Source: Salipaludibacillus sp. LMS25 (GTDB lineage Bacteria; Bacillota; Bacilli; Bacillales; Salisediminibacteriaceae). Taken from it: 64,000 nt of DNA. Every line of letters starts with the position of its first letter. The first letter of the stretch is position 1. Under the pieces are notes generated by a model. That model was given only the letters and a program-made list of their open reading frames with translations, had not been told where the DNA came from and ran no database searches. A program made the position numbers and the translations under genes. Location: the NCBI RefSeq assembly GCF_024362805.1, contig NZ_CP093299.1, positions 2,760,001 to 2,824,000 on the forward strand, written 5' to 3'. This document shows positions 17,942 through 25,974 of the stretch, piece after piece.

Positions 17942-18233
17942 ATATCCTTTTCGTTCATTTATCTAATTATCCTATGTTTACTTATCCCACCATTATGTTT
18001 GCCAAGAAGCGTTTTAAAAACTTAACTTGCATTGAAAATCCTACATTTCTACGGAAAACGTAAAGTTGATGTAGAGCGCCAGTCTTCGGATTTCTGAAGG
18101 CTAATTTGCATGTCACCAGAATGTCGGTGAGAGGAAAAGATAAGGTTCATAATGAGATAGGATTCGCACTTATGGCGGTGAACTTGAGGAAGTACACCGT
18201 CATAACAGCACACAAACCGTTTTATAATCACAC

Positions 18234-18277
18234 AAACGCTTCCAATTATCATTTTTATAATCGGAAGCGTTTTTTTA
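18234..18277 (+). terminator. Strong terminator hairpin without an assigned gene
   Basis: AAACGCTTCC(AATTAT) and (ATAAT)CGGAAGCGTTT enclose a short loop and end in eight T residues. No credible plus-strand gene precedes it within 17942-18233, so it may end an unseen small RNA or a lost gene. Confidence 0.75.
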
Positions 18278-18310
18278 TTGTTAGAGACCGTTATGTTCCG
18301 GCTTCATACT

Positions 18311-18589
18311 TTACATGTCTTCTGAGTCAATTTCCCTGTACATAGGAATATGTCTCAGAAACTTTTCTAGATCAATTTCAAAATATTCTTCAATATCTTT
18401 TTTTAATGAAGATTCCAGAGCCATGAATTCATCCTTTATATATGAAACATCAAACACATTGTAAAGGTCTTCTTGTGAGCAAATAGATTTCAATCTTGTC
18501 TTATCTCCTCCAAATGGGATGAGAGATAAGATTGCTCCATCATCATATTCCTCATATTTAAGAGTGAAATAATAAAAGCTGATACTTCC
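18311..18589 (-). pseudogene. 5'-truncated ORF, unrecognised acidic protein
   Basis: An open frame of 92 codons follows a stop at 18590-18592 but has no ATG. It reads GSISFYYFTLKYEEYDDGAI onward and ends in EIDLEKFLRHIPMYREIDSEDM. A TTG at 18493 could start a 60-residue product, but GGAGG is 13 bp away. The upstream residues look coding (LSLIPFGGDKTRL), so a lost N-terminus is more likely. Acidic and soluble; it resembles small immunity-type or hypothetical proteins but no family is claimed. Confidence 0.45.
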
Positions 18590-18748
18590 TTAACGTAGGA
18601 AAAATCGGCTTTCTTTAAGGCGAAATTTGCTTAGCGTATGTTTTGCGCTTTTTGTTGGTAGGACTGTATTTGGCAATTAATTTTTGTATGAAATGGCAAT
18701 TAAGGAAATAGAAGATCCGTATTTATATCCATACGCCATGAGCTTGAC

Positions 18749-18821
18749 ACGGAGCCTCTATGGTCATGAGGTTAGGCAACACGGCAAGCTTGTAGCTAGC
18801 CTATCATGACCACCTCTCCGT
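18749..18821. repeat. Imperfect long inverted repeat
   Basis: Arms ACGGAGCCTCTATGGTCATG... and its partner ending ...CATGACCACCTCTCCGT pair over about 27 bp with a few mismatches around a 16-nt loop containing GGCAAGCTTGTAGC. It could be a folded RNA or a remnant of a recombination site. The flanks (18590-18748, 18822-19085) show no gene. Confidence 0.45.
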
Positions 18822-19085
18822 ATAAAGCCGTGATTATTCATGATGAGATGCATACGCTTAATTGCTAAAAGATACATTTTTAAATGCCATAAACAGGTAG
18901 GACCCCATGTCACACTTTATCAAACAAAAAGATAAAACTATACAGAAAATAGCTTCATAGAATCAATCTTAAATGTCAATGCTTTGAAATCATGAAAAAA
19001 ATAGTAATTATACCCCGGGAGGTTAATCTTTATATTAAAATGGATAATGAAAGTAAATAACAAGTTTTGGGGAGGGACTTCTTTA

Positions 19086-19328
19086 AAGATTAAGATCATT
19101 TCGTCGTTTTTAAGTGTAATCATTTTGATGAGTGTTGTTCTACCAGGTGTTCAGGCTTTTGCTGAAGGATCAAAAGAAGAAAAAATTGCTTACGATGCGA
19201 GTTACATTGAGAATGAATAGAAGAATTCTGATAGAACTTTCGCCTTGGCTTTACCTTATAAGGGGTACGGCAACGATTCGTTCTTTTTTGGGCCACTCAC
19301 AAAAAGCTATGGCAAATTGTATTTTTAA
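19086..19328 (+). pseudogene. Secreted peptide gene with lost start codon and internal stop
   Basis: The SD GGGGAGGG is followed at the right distance by TTA instead of a start codon, then KIKIISSFLSVIILMSVVLP and GVQAFAEGSK: a classic Sec signal peptide with an AxA-like cleavage site. The frame continues IAYDASYIENE, a TAG at 19218, then KNSDRTFALALPYKGYGNDS and a stop at 19326. Reading through gives an 80-residue secreted protein. Both a missing start and an internal stop argue for a pseudogene. Confidence 0.55.
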
Positions 19329-19471
19329 AAATACCTTATCTCTTTTTTAATCACTAATCAAAAACGCTTCCATAAAATTAATTGTAAATAAATTCAAAAA
19401 TTATTTAATATCCTTATGCGATAGTGTAATATCGTTTTATTGAGAAAATTCAAACTAGAGGAGGAATTATT

Positions 19472-20386
19472 ATGTTTATTGAGACACTAAATTCAGGAAA
19501 ACTTGTTTCAGTTTCACCTTCAGACCAACAAAAAATACTTACTTTAGTAGAAAGCATTAATTATTTTCAAAGCGATAAGGAACAAAGTGAGGAAGCAATA
19601 AATCAAATACATTTGCAAAAGGAAAACATGCCTCAAGCATTAATAGATAATCTTTTAGAATTTAAGGATTCTGATTATTGCTATCTTTTAGTAAAGAACC
19701 TACCTCAAACAAAGCATGACGAGCTCCTATTATTGTTAACGAGTTTAATCGGTTATCCCTTTGCTCATGTTGATGAGGGAAAATTAATTATGGCCAACAA
19801 ACCTATTAAAACAAAAGGTACCCAAAAAACTACTGCTTATTTTACTTGGAATAAGTTTGACCTTCATACAGAGTTACCTTATATTCAAACACCACCAGAC
19901 TTCATTTCATTATATTGCTTAAATAATGTCAAAGGAGGGTATACATATCTTTCTAGTATTGAAAGAGCTTTAAACCTTCTTTCAAGTGATCAGATAGAAG
20001 AGCTTAAGAAACCACAATACACTATTCCGATTCCTCCTCATTTTGGAGCAGATAAAATACAACAATCTAAAAGACCTTTACTTTCTTCCCAAAAAGGATA
20101 TCCTTCTTTAAGAATTAGACAGGATGGTTTAATTAGCGAAACGAAAAAAGGAGAGGAAGCTGCACAAGCACTACAGTCTGCCCTAGATATGGTTCGAGAA
20201 GCGATTGAACTAGAACCAGGGTCGTTACTAATTATTAATAACCACTTATCCGCTCACGGAAGAGCACCATTTACTCCTACCTTTAACAATAAAGATCGTG
20301 AACTACATAGAGTCTACCTCATTGACGATGTAAATAAATTTGGAAAAAACTATAATGCTAGTAACCGTCGTATTGAAGGATTCTAG
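19472..20386 (+). CDS. Fe(II)/2-oxoglutarate dioxygenase, clavaminate synthase-like (TauD/TfdA superfamily)
   Basis: A 304-residue oxygenase. Iron ligands are visible as His132-x-Glu134 (FDLHTELPY) and a distal His262 (SAHGRAPF), with Arg280 (ELHRVYLID) placed to bind 2-oxoglutarate. The HxE instead of HxD is the mark of the clavaminate synthase/AsnO/VioC branch, which mostly hydroxylates amino acids, free or peptide-bound. GAGGAGG precedes the ATG. It opens an AT-rich four-gene cluster with a cupin, a TSUP exporter and a beta-hydroxyacid dehydrogenase. Substrate unknown; an amino acid or small organosulfur compound is my inference from the neighbours. Confidence 0.85.
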   Translation: MFIETLNSGKLVSVSPSDQQKILTLVESINYFQSDKEQSEEAINQIHLQKENMPQALIDNLLEFKDSDYCYLLVKNLPQTKHDELLLLLTSLIGYPFAHVDEGKLIMANKPIKTKGTQKTTAYFTWNKFDLHTELPYIQTPPDFISLYCLNNVKGGYTYLSSIERALNLLSSDQIEELKKPQYTIPIPPHFGADKIQQSKRPLLSSQKGYPSLRIRQDGLISETKKGEEAAQALQSALDMVREAIELEPGSLLIINNHLSAHGRAPFTPTFNNKDRELHRVYLIDDVNKFGKNYNASNRRIEGF

Positions 20387-20424
20387 TAGCTTAGTTTAAT
20401 ATAAAATTGAGGAGGATATAAAAG

Positions 20425-21066
20425 GTGGATATAATAAAGAAGATTATCAAGAAATATGAATCTAAAACTCCTGAATTGAATGAATTAGTCAAGGATGTCT
20501 CCCAAATTAAAATTTCAATAGAAGACATTAAAAAATATATGAGTGAAGTACCTAACACTTTTCAAGGAAACTATTACAGAAACAAAATAGGAACAAGTCA
20601 AATTGGTGCCTTAATTATGACATGGTTTAAAGGTTCAGATATTCATATTCATGATGATTCTGCTGTTATTTATGTGTTATCTGGGAGCTTGATAAATATT
20701 AAGTATACTCTTAGTAATAAAAGTTTATTGGTTAAGGACATTACAATAGCTCAACCAGGAGAGATGATCTTTGAGGAAAAAGGATTAATTCATCAAATCA
20801 TTCCTGCTAGGATACATAATGATCCTTGCCTATCCGCTCATTTTTACTTCCCGCCTAAACAAAATTTAGAGGGAACAAAAATAATAGATCCAAGTTGTAG
20901 ACGTATTATCACTCTGTCTTCTAATGCTAAAGAAGCGTGTATTCCTTCAAATACTGAAGAAATATTAAAAGTACAAGAAAATGTGTTTAACAAAACTAAT
21001 TTCTCAATCTTTAAATACTTATTTCAAGAGCAAGAAATTGCTTCTACCCCTTTGACGCGACAATAA
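20425..21066 (+). CDS. 3-His cupin resembling thiol (cysteine-type) dioxygenases
   Basis: A 213-residue single-domain cupin starting at GTG with GAGGAGG upstream, 38 bp after the dioxygenase. His74-x-His76 (SDIHIHDDS) and His123 (KGLIHQI) sit as in cysteine dioxygenase, whose iron is held by three His residues; YRNKIGTSQIGALIMTWFKG recalls the strand before its first His pair. Thiol dioxygenases oxidise cysteine, 3-mercaptopropionate or cysteamine to sulfinates. The N-terminal 45 residues are helical, again as in that family. Sequence alone does not settle the substrate, and a non-catalytic cupin cannot be excluded. Confidence 0.65.
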   Translation: MDIIKKIIKKYESKTPELNELVKDVSQIKISIEDIKKYMSEVPNTFQGNYYRNKIGTSQIGALIMTWFKGSDIHIHDDSAVIYVLSGSLINIKYTLSNKSLLVKDITIAQPGEMIFEEKGLIHQIIPARIHNDPCLSAHFYFPPKQNLEGTKIIDPSCRRIITLSSNAKEACIPSNTEEILKVQENVFNKTNFSIFKYLFQEQEIASTPLTRQ

Positions 21067-21100
21067 AAAGAACAAATGTACTATATGCATTTGTTCTTTT
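21065..21100 (+). terminator. Terminator between the cupin and TSUP genes
   Basis: AAAAAGAACAAATG and CATTTGTTCTTTT form a long stem closed by a short loop, with T residues after it, starting at the cupin stop codon. It lies 45 bp before the next start, so it may set the ratio of enzymes to exporter. Confidence 0.8.
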
Positions 21101-21144
21101 ATCGTTTACTCCATGATTAATGCATTTGTGGGAGGGCAAAATCT

Positions 21145-21918
21145 ATGGAAGATATTAGCTTAGTTATATTAACTTTTTTAATTTTTGCTGGATTTGCTGC
21201 AGCTTTTATTGATGCTGTAGTAGGTGGTGGGGGCCTTATTTCGATTCCTGCTTTATTATTTACTGGACTCTCTCCTTCTGTTGCTTTAGGAACTAACAAG
21301 TTAGCTGCTACTATGGGCGCTCTGACGAGTACTATTAACTTTCTTCGATCGGGAAAAATCAACAAAAAATTAGTTGTGAAATTATTACCTCTCTCTATAA
21401 TAGGATCAGGGATTGGTGTATATGTTGTTCAGTTAATACCGCCTGAATTTCTAAAGCCTATTATTTTAACACTCTTAATCCTTGTTACTATCTATACAAT
21501 TATAAAAAAGGACTGGGGAATGAAATCCACATTTAAGAAATTATCGATGAAAATGACGATTTTCATTGTTTTAGCTACACTAATTCTAGGGTTTTATGAC
21601 GGATTTCTAGGAGCTGGAACAGGTTCTTTTCTTATTTTTTCCTTTTTACTTTTAGGCTTTGACTTTGTTGAATCAGCCGGAAATGCCAAAGTTTTAAATT
21701 TTGGTAGTAATCTTGCTGCTCTAATTACGTTTATTCTATTTAATTCAGTTAACTTCTACTATGGAATTCCTATGGGGATAGCTATGGTACTAGGAGCGTT
21801 CGTGGGATCTCGAGTAGCAATAAAAAGCGGAGCTGCTTATGTTAAGGTTTTATTTATTGCCATTACTGTAGTGTTGATCGGAAAAAGCGTCTGGGATTAT
21901 ATACAGAAGCAAATTTAA
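21145..21918 (+). CDS. TSUP family (TauE/SafE) anion exporter
   Basis: A 257-residue membrane protein with about eight helices. The N-terminal half contains AAFIDAVVGGGGLISIPAL and LGTNKLAATMGAL; the repeat in the second half has FYDGFLGAGTGSFLIF and NAKVLNFGSNLAALITF. These glycine-rich paired motifs define the TSUP family, members of which move sulfite, sulfoacetate, sulfolactate, thiosulfate or similar anions. GGGAGG precedes the ATG. Its position between a cupin and a dehydrogenase suggests export of an organic or sulfur anion made by the cluster, but family members are diverse. Confidence 0.88.
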   Translation: MEDISLVILTFLIFAGFAAAFIDAVVGGGGLISIPALLFTGLSPSVALGTNKLAATMGALTSTINFLRSGKINKKLVVKLLPLSIIGSGIGVYVVQLIPPEFLKPIILTLLILVTIYTIIKKDWGMKSTFKKLSMKMTIFIVLATLILGFYDGFLGAGTGSFLIFSFLLLGFDFVESAGNAKVLNFGSNLAALITFILFNSVNFYYGIPMGIAMVLGAFVGSRVAIKSGAAYVKVLFIAITVVLIGKSVWDYIQKQI

Positions 21919-21945
21919 TAATTTTATGATTGGGGAGGACATATA

Positions 21946-22836
21946 ATGCTAAACAATAATTCAGTTATAGGATTTATCGGTACAGGTGTTATGGGGAAAA
22001 GTATGGCTAATCATTTATTGGAAGCCGGTTATAAAGTTCTTGTTTATAATAGAACACCATCTCGTACAAAAGAATTACGGGAAAAAGGTGCTATCTTAAA
22101 AGATACTATAGCTGATCTATCTATTGAATCAGACGTTATCATTACAATGGTTGGCTATCCTAGAGAGGTAGAACAAATATATTTAGATGAACAAGGAATA
22201 TTAGATCATGCGAAAGAGGGCACATATCTTATTGATATGACAACTTCTAGTCCAATCTTAGCTCAAAAGTTTTTTGAAGAAGCGGAAAAAAAGGGGCTTC
22301 ATGCATTAGATGCTCCTGTATCAGGTGGAGACATTGGGGCAAGAGAAGCGAATTTAACGATTATGGTTGGCGGGGAAGAAGAGGACTTTAATATCGTATA
22401 CCCTATTCTTAAGTTAATGGGTACGAATATTGTTTTACAAGGAAAAGCTGGTGCTGGCCAGCACACTAAAATGTGCAATCAAATTGCTATTGCCTCTAAT
22501 ATGATCGGCGTATGTGAAGCAATGGTGTATGCGGAAGAAGCAGGATTGAACCCGGAAACTGTTTTAAAAAGCATTGGAGCAGGAGCCGCTGGGAGCTGGT
22601 CTTTAAGTAATCTAGCTCCACGAATGATTAATGGGGATTTTGAGCCTGGTTTCTATATTAAGCATTTCATTAAAGATATGAAAATAGCTCTTGAATGTGC
22701 TAGGGAAATGAATTTAGATACACCGGGTTTAAAATTAGCCAAATCATTATATGATGAGCTTGAAAACAAAGGTGAAGAGAATAGTGGAACACAGGCATTA
22801 TTTAAGTTATTAGGTAAAAAATTATCAAAAGCTTAA
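21946..22836 (+). CDS. Beta-hydroxyacid dehydrogenase (3-hydroxyisobutyrate dehydrogenase family)
   Basis: A 296-residue NAD(P)-dependent oxidoreductase. The Rossmann motif GFIGTGVMGKSMANHLL begins at residue 9, DAPVSGGDIGAREANLTIMVGG is the substrate-binding signature near 120, and the catalytic Lys lies in GQHTKMCNQIA. The C-terminal helical domain is complete. Relatives act on 3-hydroxyisobutyrate, tartronate semialdehyde, succinic semialdehyde or 3-sulfolactaldehyde (YihU). GGGGAGG is upstream, and only 27 bp separate it from the TSUP gene. With the exporter, a 3-sulfolactaldehyde-like or hydroxy-acid substrate is conceivable; this is inference. Confidence 0.88.
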   Translation: MLNNNSVIGFIGTGVMGKSMANHLLEAGYKVLVYNRTPSRTKELREKGAILKDTIADLSIESDVIITMVGYPREVEQIYLDEQGILDHAKEGTYLIDMTTSSPILAQKFFEEAEKKGLHALDAPVSGGDIGAREANLTIMVGGEEEDFNIVYPILKLMGTNIVLQGKAGAGQHTKMCNQIAIASNMIGVCEAMVYAEEAGLNPETVLKSIGAGAAGSWSLSNLAPRMINGDFEPGFYIKHFIKDMKIALECAREMNLDTPGLKLAKSLYDELENKGEENSGTQALFKLLGKKLSKA

Positions 22837-22910
22837 TTATTTACTAAACTTCTAATTCGATATTTTATAAAGTCAATAAATCGACCGAATGATAAGATTT
22901 GTTTTTTTAA

Positions 22911-23861
22911 AAATTTTTAAGACTGCTAGAAGCTCTTGTAGGTACTGATTTTTTTCAGCGCCTTATGATTCCTCCTTCGAAAATAGAAAGATTATCAGGG
23001 GAAGCAACTACGTTAGATGCAGCACGTATGAAAGAGCTAGAACCCAATAAACGATATACATTAGCAGTCGCTTTACTTTGTACTCAGTTTGCAAAAACAT
23101 TAGATGATATTGGGGAGATGTTTACGAAACGAGTGGCAATAGTTGAGCAAAAAGCAGAAAAGTCACTGGTTGATTTGAAAGAGAAGAGAGAAAAGCAGGC
23201 AGATAGTTTAATTGCTACCCTGCGTGATACAGTAGTTGCTTACCAATTTGGAGGATCAATAGAACAACGGCTAAAAGCATTAGAGAAAATGATTGGTGGT
23301 AATCGTGGTCAACATGTCTTAGAAAACTGCGAAAATCATTTGGCTTATACTGGAAACGCTAGAGTTGAAAGCAACCACCAAAAATAAAGGATTAGAAGAT
23401 ACGATTACCTTTTTAAAAATAAAAAGTCAGAATGGATTCCAATCACTCGGGTGAATAAAAAAGGAAATAGCAAAGATGATTGGGAGTGAATTCCTCTAGT
23501 CGATCTGTCTTGGGTTCCAGAGGGATGGTGGTGATGGATTAGTCCTCATCGACGAAGAAGCATATATCCCAAAAAGATTAATCGGCGACACTTTGAGGCT
23601 TGTGTATTTTATCAGATTCGAAATGAGTTAAAATCAGGCGATCTTTGTATAGAAGGAAGTGAAAAATACGCAGATTACCGAAAACAACTAGTGTCGTGGG
23701 AGGAGTATCAAGAAAATTTACATACATTTTGCGAACAAGCTGGGCTTCCAACGAATGCTCAAGCCTACCTAAGCTTTTTTATGAGTGGCCCAAAAAAGAA
23801 AGAATCGTTGCCGTACCCCTATAAAGAAGGGATTGTGGAGGTTCCAGTTATTCGATTGTAA
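22911..23861 (+). pseudogene. Tn3-family transposase remnant
   Basis: The first part (to 23387) reads EALVGTDFFQRLMIPPSKIE, then LDAARMKELEPNKRYTLAVAL and TLDDIGEMFTKR, which match the middle of Tn3 transposases. After a degraded stretch the frame resumes as NRRHFEACVFYQIRNELKSG, DLCIEGSEKYADYRKQLVSW and on to a stop at 23859-23861. The N-terminus, much of the middle and the C-terminal catalytic region are gone, and frames shift at least once. No terminal inverted repeats of a Tn3 transposon were found. Confidence 0.85.
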
Positions 23862-23863
23862 CC

Positions 23864-24163
23864 AATCCGTATAGTAATCAGTCTTTTTATAAGATTGATA
23901 GAAATATAACTACATATGGATTTAAGAAATTTGCTATTGTAAATGCTTTTCGATATGGTGGTAAAGCCTTGAGCATTGTTTTAGATGTCGTTCCCCCTGC
24001 TACTGCTAAATATATTAGAAAGAATACTGGTAAAATAGCTAACGCAATTGATAAAGCTAGCTCATTACTTCATGGTGAAATCTATCAAGCTCTATTAAGT
24101 GCAGGTGTCCCGACGTCTATTGCTAGAAATATTGCTTGGGCTATCGATGCCTTCTTGTTGTAA
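23864..24163 (+). pseudogene. 5'-truncated ORF encoding a small cationic helical peptide region
   Basis: The frame begins in the Tn3 debris without ATG or SD and reads PYSNQSFYKIDRNITTYGFK, then FRYGGKALSIVLDVVPPATA and a C-terminal GVPTSIARNIAWAIDAFLL. Gly-Gly, many Ala/Ile/Lys residues and alternating amphipathic stretches recall the C-terminal regions of small secreted or bacteriocin-like Bacillus peptides, but I cannot name a family. A TTG at 23969 could start a 64-residue product. The likely upstream leader is missing at the transposase junction. Confidence 0.4.
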
Positions 24164-24195
24164 AAGATAGGAGTGATTAAAACTGCAAAGTGAAG

Positions 24196-24354
24196 ATAAA
24201 GCTAAGCTTCAATCAGTGGGAGTTTTCCATCATCCCCCACTGATTGTTCGTTTAACTTATCGGACCTTTAGGGGCAGTTTATCCCCCACCTAAACTTTTC
24301 GATCTTCTTAAGTTTTGAGGTGGGGGTTTTACTGCCCCTTAAGAGTGGGATAAA
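24196..24354 (-). repeat. Family A repeat, copy A4 (full length, inverted)
   Basis: 159 bp from ATAAAGCTAAGC to GAGTGGGATAAA, with all three hairpins intact. Its 5' boundary joins directly to the body of a truncated ORF. Confidence 0.92.
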
Positions 24355-24693
24355 AAATATCAAAAATTAAGAGACGAAATAGAAAAACTCAAATTTCATA
24401 ACAACTCTATTTTGACATTATTAGGGTTACTCCATGAAGAAGAAATGAAAAAGCCCACCATCTATGAGACAGTGGTTTTATACGATCTATCAAAAAACGA
24501 TTTGAGAGAATTAAAAACGTTAATCATGAATTATAATGGAAATAATTTCGCTTTGGAGCAAAAAGCGTTATTGATTAATCCTGTTTTTACTAGGGATAAT
24601 TTAATATTTATTATTAAGTCGTTTGTAAATACCGATATGTTCGTAAAACAGGGTAATGACATATTAAGCAATTATCAACCAACAAAATATTAG
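24343..24693 (+). pseudogene. ORF whose 5' end is replaced by repeat A4
   Basis: The frame opens inside the repeat (stop TAA at 24340) and reads WDKKYQKLRDEIEKLKFHNN, then SILTLLGLLHEEEMKKPTIY and on to QPTKY. The predicted product is helical, acidic and soluble and ends at a terminator. No start codon with an SD exists; TTG 24412 has none. The true N-terminus was probably lost when the repeat arrived or by a deletion beside it. Family unrecognised. Confidence 0.5.
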
Positions 24694-24700
24694 ATATTGA

Positions 24701-24739
24701 AACCTCCGTATTACCTTTTCGGCCAATACGGGTTTTTTT
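24701..24739 (+). terminator. Rho-independent terminator
   Basis: AACCTCCGTATT and AATACGGGTTT pair around an ACCTTTTCGGCC loop and run into TTTTTTTC, eight bp after the preceding stop codon. Confidence 0.8.
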
Positions 24740-24771
24740 CTTCATTTATTGGGCAAATGCTGTCGCACTGT

Positions 24772-24888
24772 TTAGTTACCCTTTTTTATAAATCTACCTC
24801 TAGCAACGGAATTAACTTTTGTAAAGAGATCGGAAAGATTTGGGCCTACTAGATAAAATTCATCTTCAATGTCAGGTAAATGCCTCAT
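24772..24888 (-). CDS. Possible small ORF downstream of the 291-aa gene
   Basis: The frame reads MRHLPDIEDEFYLVGPNLSD and ends FIKKGN. Upstream it stays open through a basic stretch (RRKRQKKKNNKK) just after GGAAGGAG, but no ATG, GTG or TTG lies there. It may be a small basic protein with a damaged start. Weak. Confidence 0.2.
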   Translation of the reverse strand: MRHLPDIEDEFYLVGPNLSDLFTKVNSVARGRFIKKGN

Positions 24889-24973
24889 ATTTTTCTTATT
24901 GTTCTTTTTCTTTTGGCGCTTTCTCCTAGAACCTATCTCCTTCCTATTTCAATATCTTTTTAAATTCCATTGA

Positions 24974-25849
24974 CTAACCTTCGACCCTCATTGACCGCGA
25001 AAATACCTGTATTTGTACTCGTCGTGCCTTTTTCCTCAAAATGTATGTCGCTCCCTCTACCTGAGAGTTAGCCCCCTGAGACTCATAATTACCTCTAAGG
25101 AGATCGAATGAAAATACCGATACGACAATCAAAAAGGCATCGGCATTAAATAACCCATTCGAGAAAGCCACAAAGTCAATTGTTCCTTCTCCGATATCGC
25201 TCCCAAGCATATTTTTCGTAGTGACTAGACCTTTTCCTGTAATCCCGTTGAGTCCGCCATTGTGGAATCGCTTCACGGCCTCGCGGTGAATCATATCGAG
25301 GAAAGCGCCTTTCGCGAACATCAACTCGTACTGAGCACTTTCACCTTCTTTTGCTACGTACGCATGTTCGAATAAAATCTCTACATGTACCGAGCGCTCA
25401 AAATTATGGAATGTGACAATGTGTGGCTGCCCTTCGTTTAAATATTTCTGGAGGTATATTTTGGAGTGGTGTATGTACTCTCCAATTGGTAAAGCTGGCG
25501 CCATATCTACCTTTACTTTTAATTTACCTGAAGCCGGTAGACTTCCGTTTTTCTCATAGAATTCGTACAAGCGAGCGGCAGCAATCGTTCCAAGACCAAA
25601 AACACCAGAAAGATCCACCTCTGCTTTTCCAGTACGAGCAAACACATCAAACTCCTCTAGGTTTAACCCTGATTTCAGAGTACGTTCTCCGAAGAATCGC
25701 CTTTCCGTTGAACGGAGGAGCGGACTAGAGAAACTTAAGTCCATCTGATTGATAATATCAGCGCCTATCTCTTCGTCTCCAATGGGGGTATGGTGAGCCG
25801 TATTGAACTGTTGTACGGCGATAGATGGGAAGACCCTCTCTATTGACAT
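24974..25849 (-). CDS. Unrecognised 291-aa protein
   Basis: A soluble protein without signal peptide or clear membrane helix. Visible features: an N-terminal SIERVFPSIAVQQFNTAHHT, a repeated GXG pattern (FGLGTIAAARLYEF; LNGITGKGLVTTKNMLG), a central SVHVEILFEHAYVAKEGESA, a hydrophobic strand AFLIVVSVFSFDLL and a basic C-terminus with RKKARRVQIQVFSRSM. The frame is long and clean, so it is a real gene, although only a weak SD precedes the ATG. Base composition seems more balanced than in the flanking AT-rich debris. It stands alone between decayed genes and the Zur-type operon; I cannot assign a function. Confidence 0.6.
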   Translation of the reverse strand: MSIERVFPSIAVQQFNTAHHTPIGDEEIGADIINQMDLSFSSPLLRSTERRFFGERTLKSGLNLEEFDVFARTGKAEVDLSGVFGLGTIAAARLYEFYEKNGSLPASGKLKVKVDMAPALPIGEYIHHSKIYLQKYLNEGQPHIVTFHNFERSVHVEILFEHAYVAKEGESAQYELMFAKGAFLDMIHREAVKRFHNGGLNGITGKGLVTTKNMLGSDIGEGTIDFVAFSNGLFNADAFLIVVSVFSFDLLRGNYESQGANSQVEGATYILRKKARRVQIQVFSRSMRVEG

Positions 25850-25910
25850 ACCCCATTAGGCAGGAGACCACTTCGATTTTAAAAATAGTAAACAAGTTGC
25901 TTTTAATATC

Positions 25911-25960
25911 TTGCTAAATAGTAATAATTACGATATGATGTAAATCGTAATAATTACTAA
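25911..25960 (+). promoter_or_regulatory. Promoter with two Zur boxes
   Basis: A -35 TTGCTA (25911-25916) and -10 TATGAT (25934-25939) are 17 bp apart. Between them (25919-25934, read on the minus strand) and just downstream (25942-25960) lie two sites, TCGTAATTATTACTA and TCGTAATAATTACTA. Each differs by one base from the Bacillus Zur core TCGTAATNATTACGA. They point in opposite directions and would block RNA polymerase when zinc is plentiful. Confidence 0.8.
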
Positions 25961-25974
25961 AGAGGAGGATCACC

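Noticed and set aside
18106..18345. 79-aa plus-strand ORF
   Set aside because: It runs through the terminator hairpin at 18234-18277, which is not expected inside a gene.
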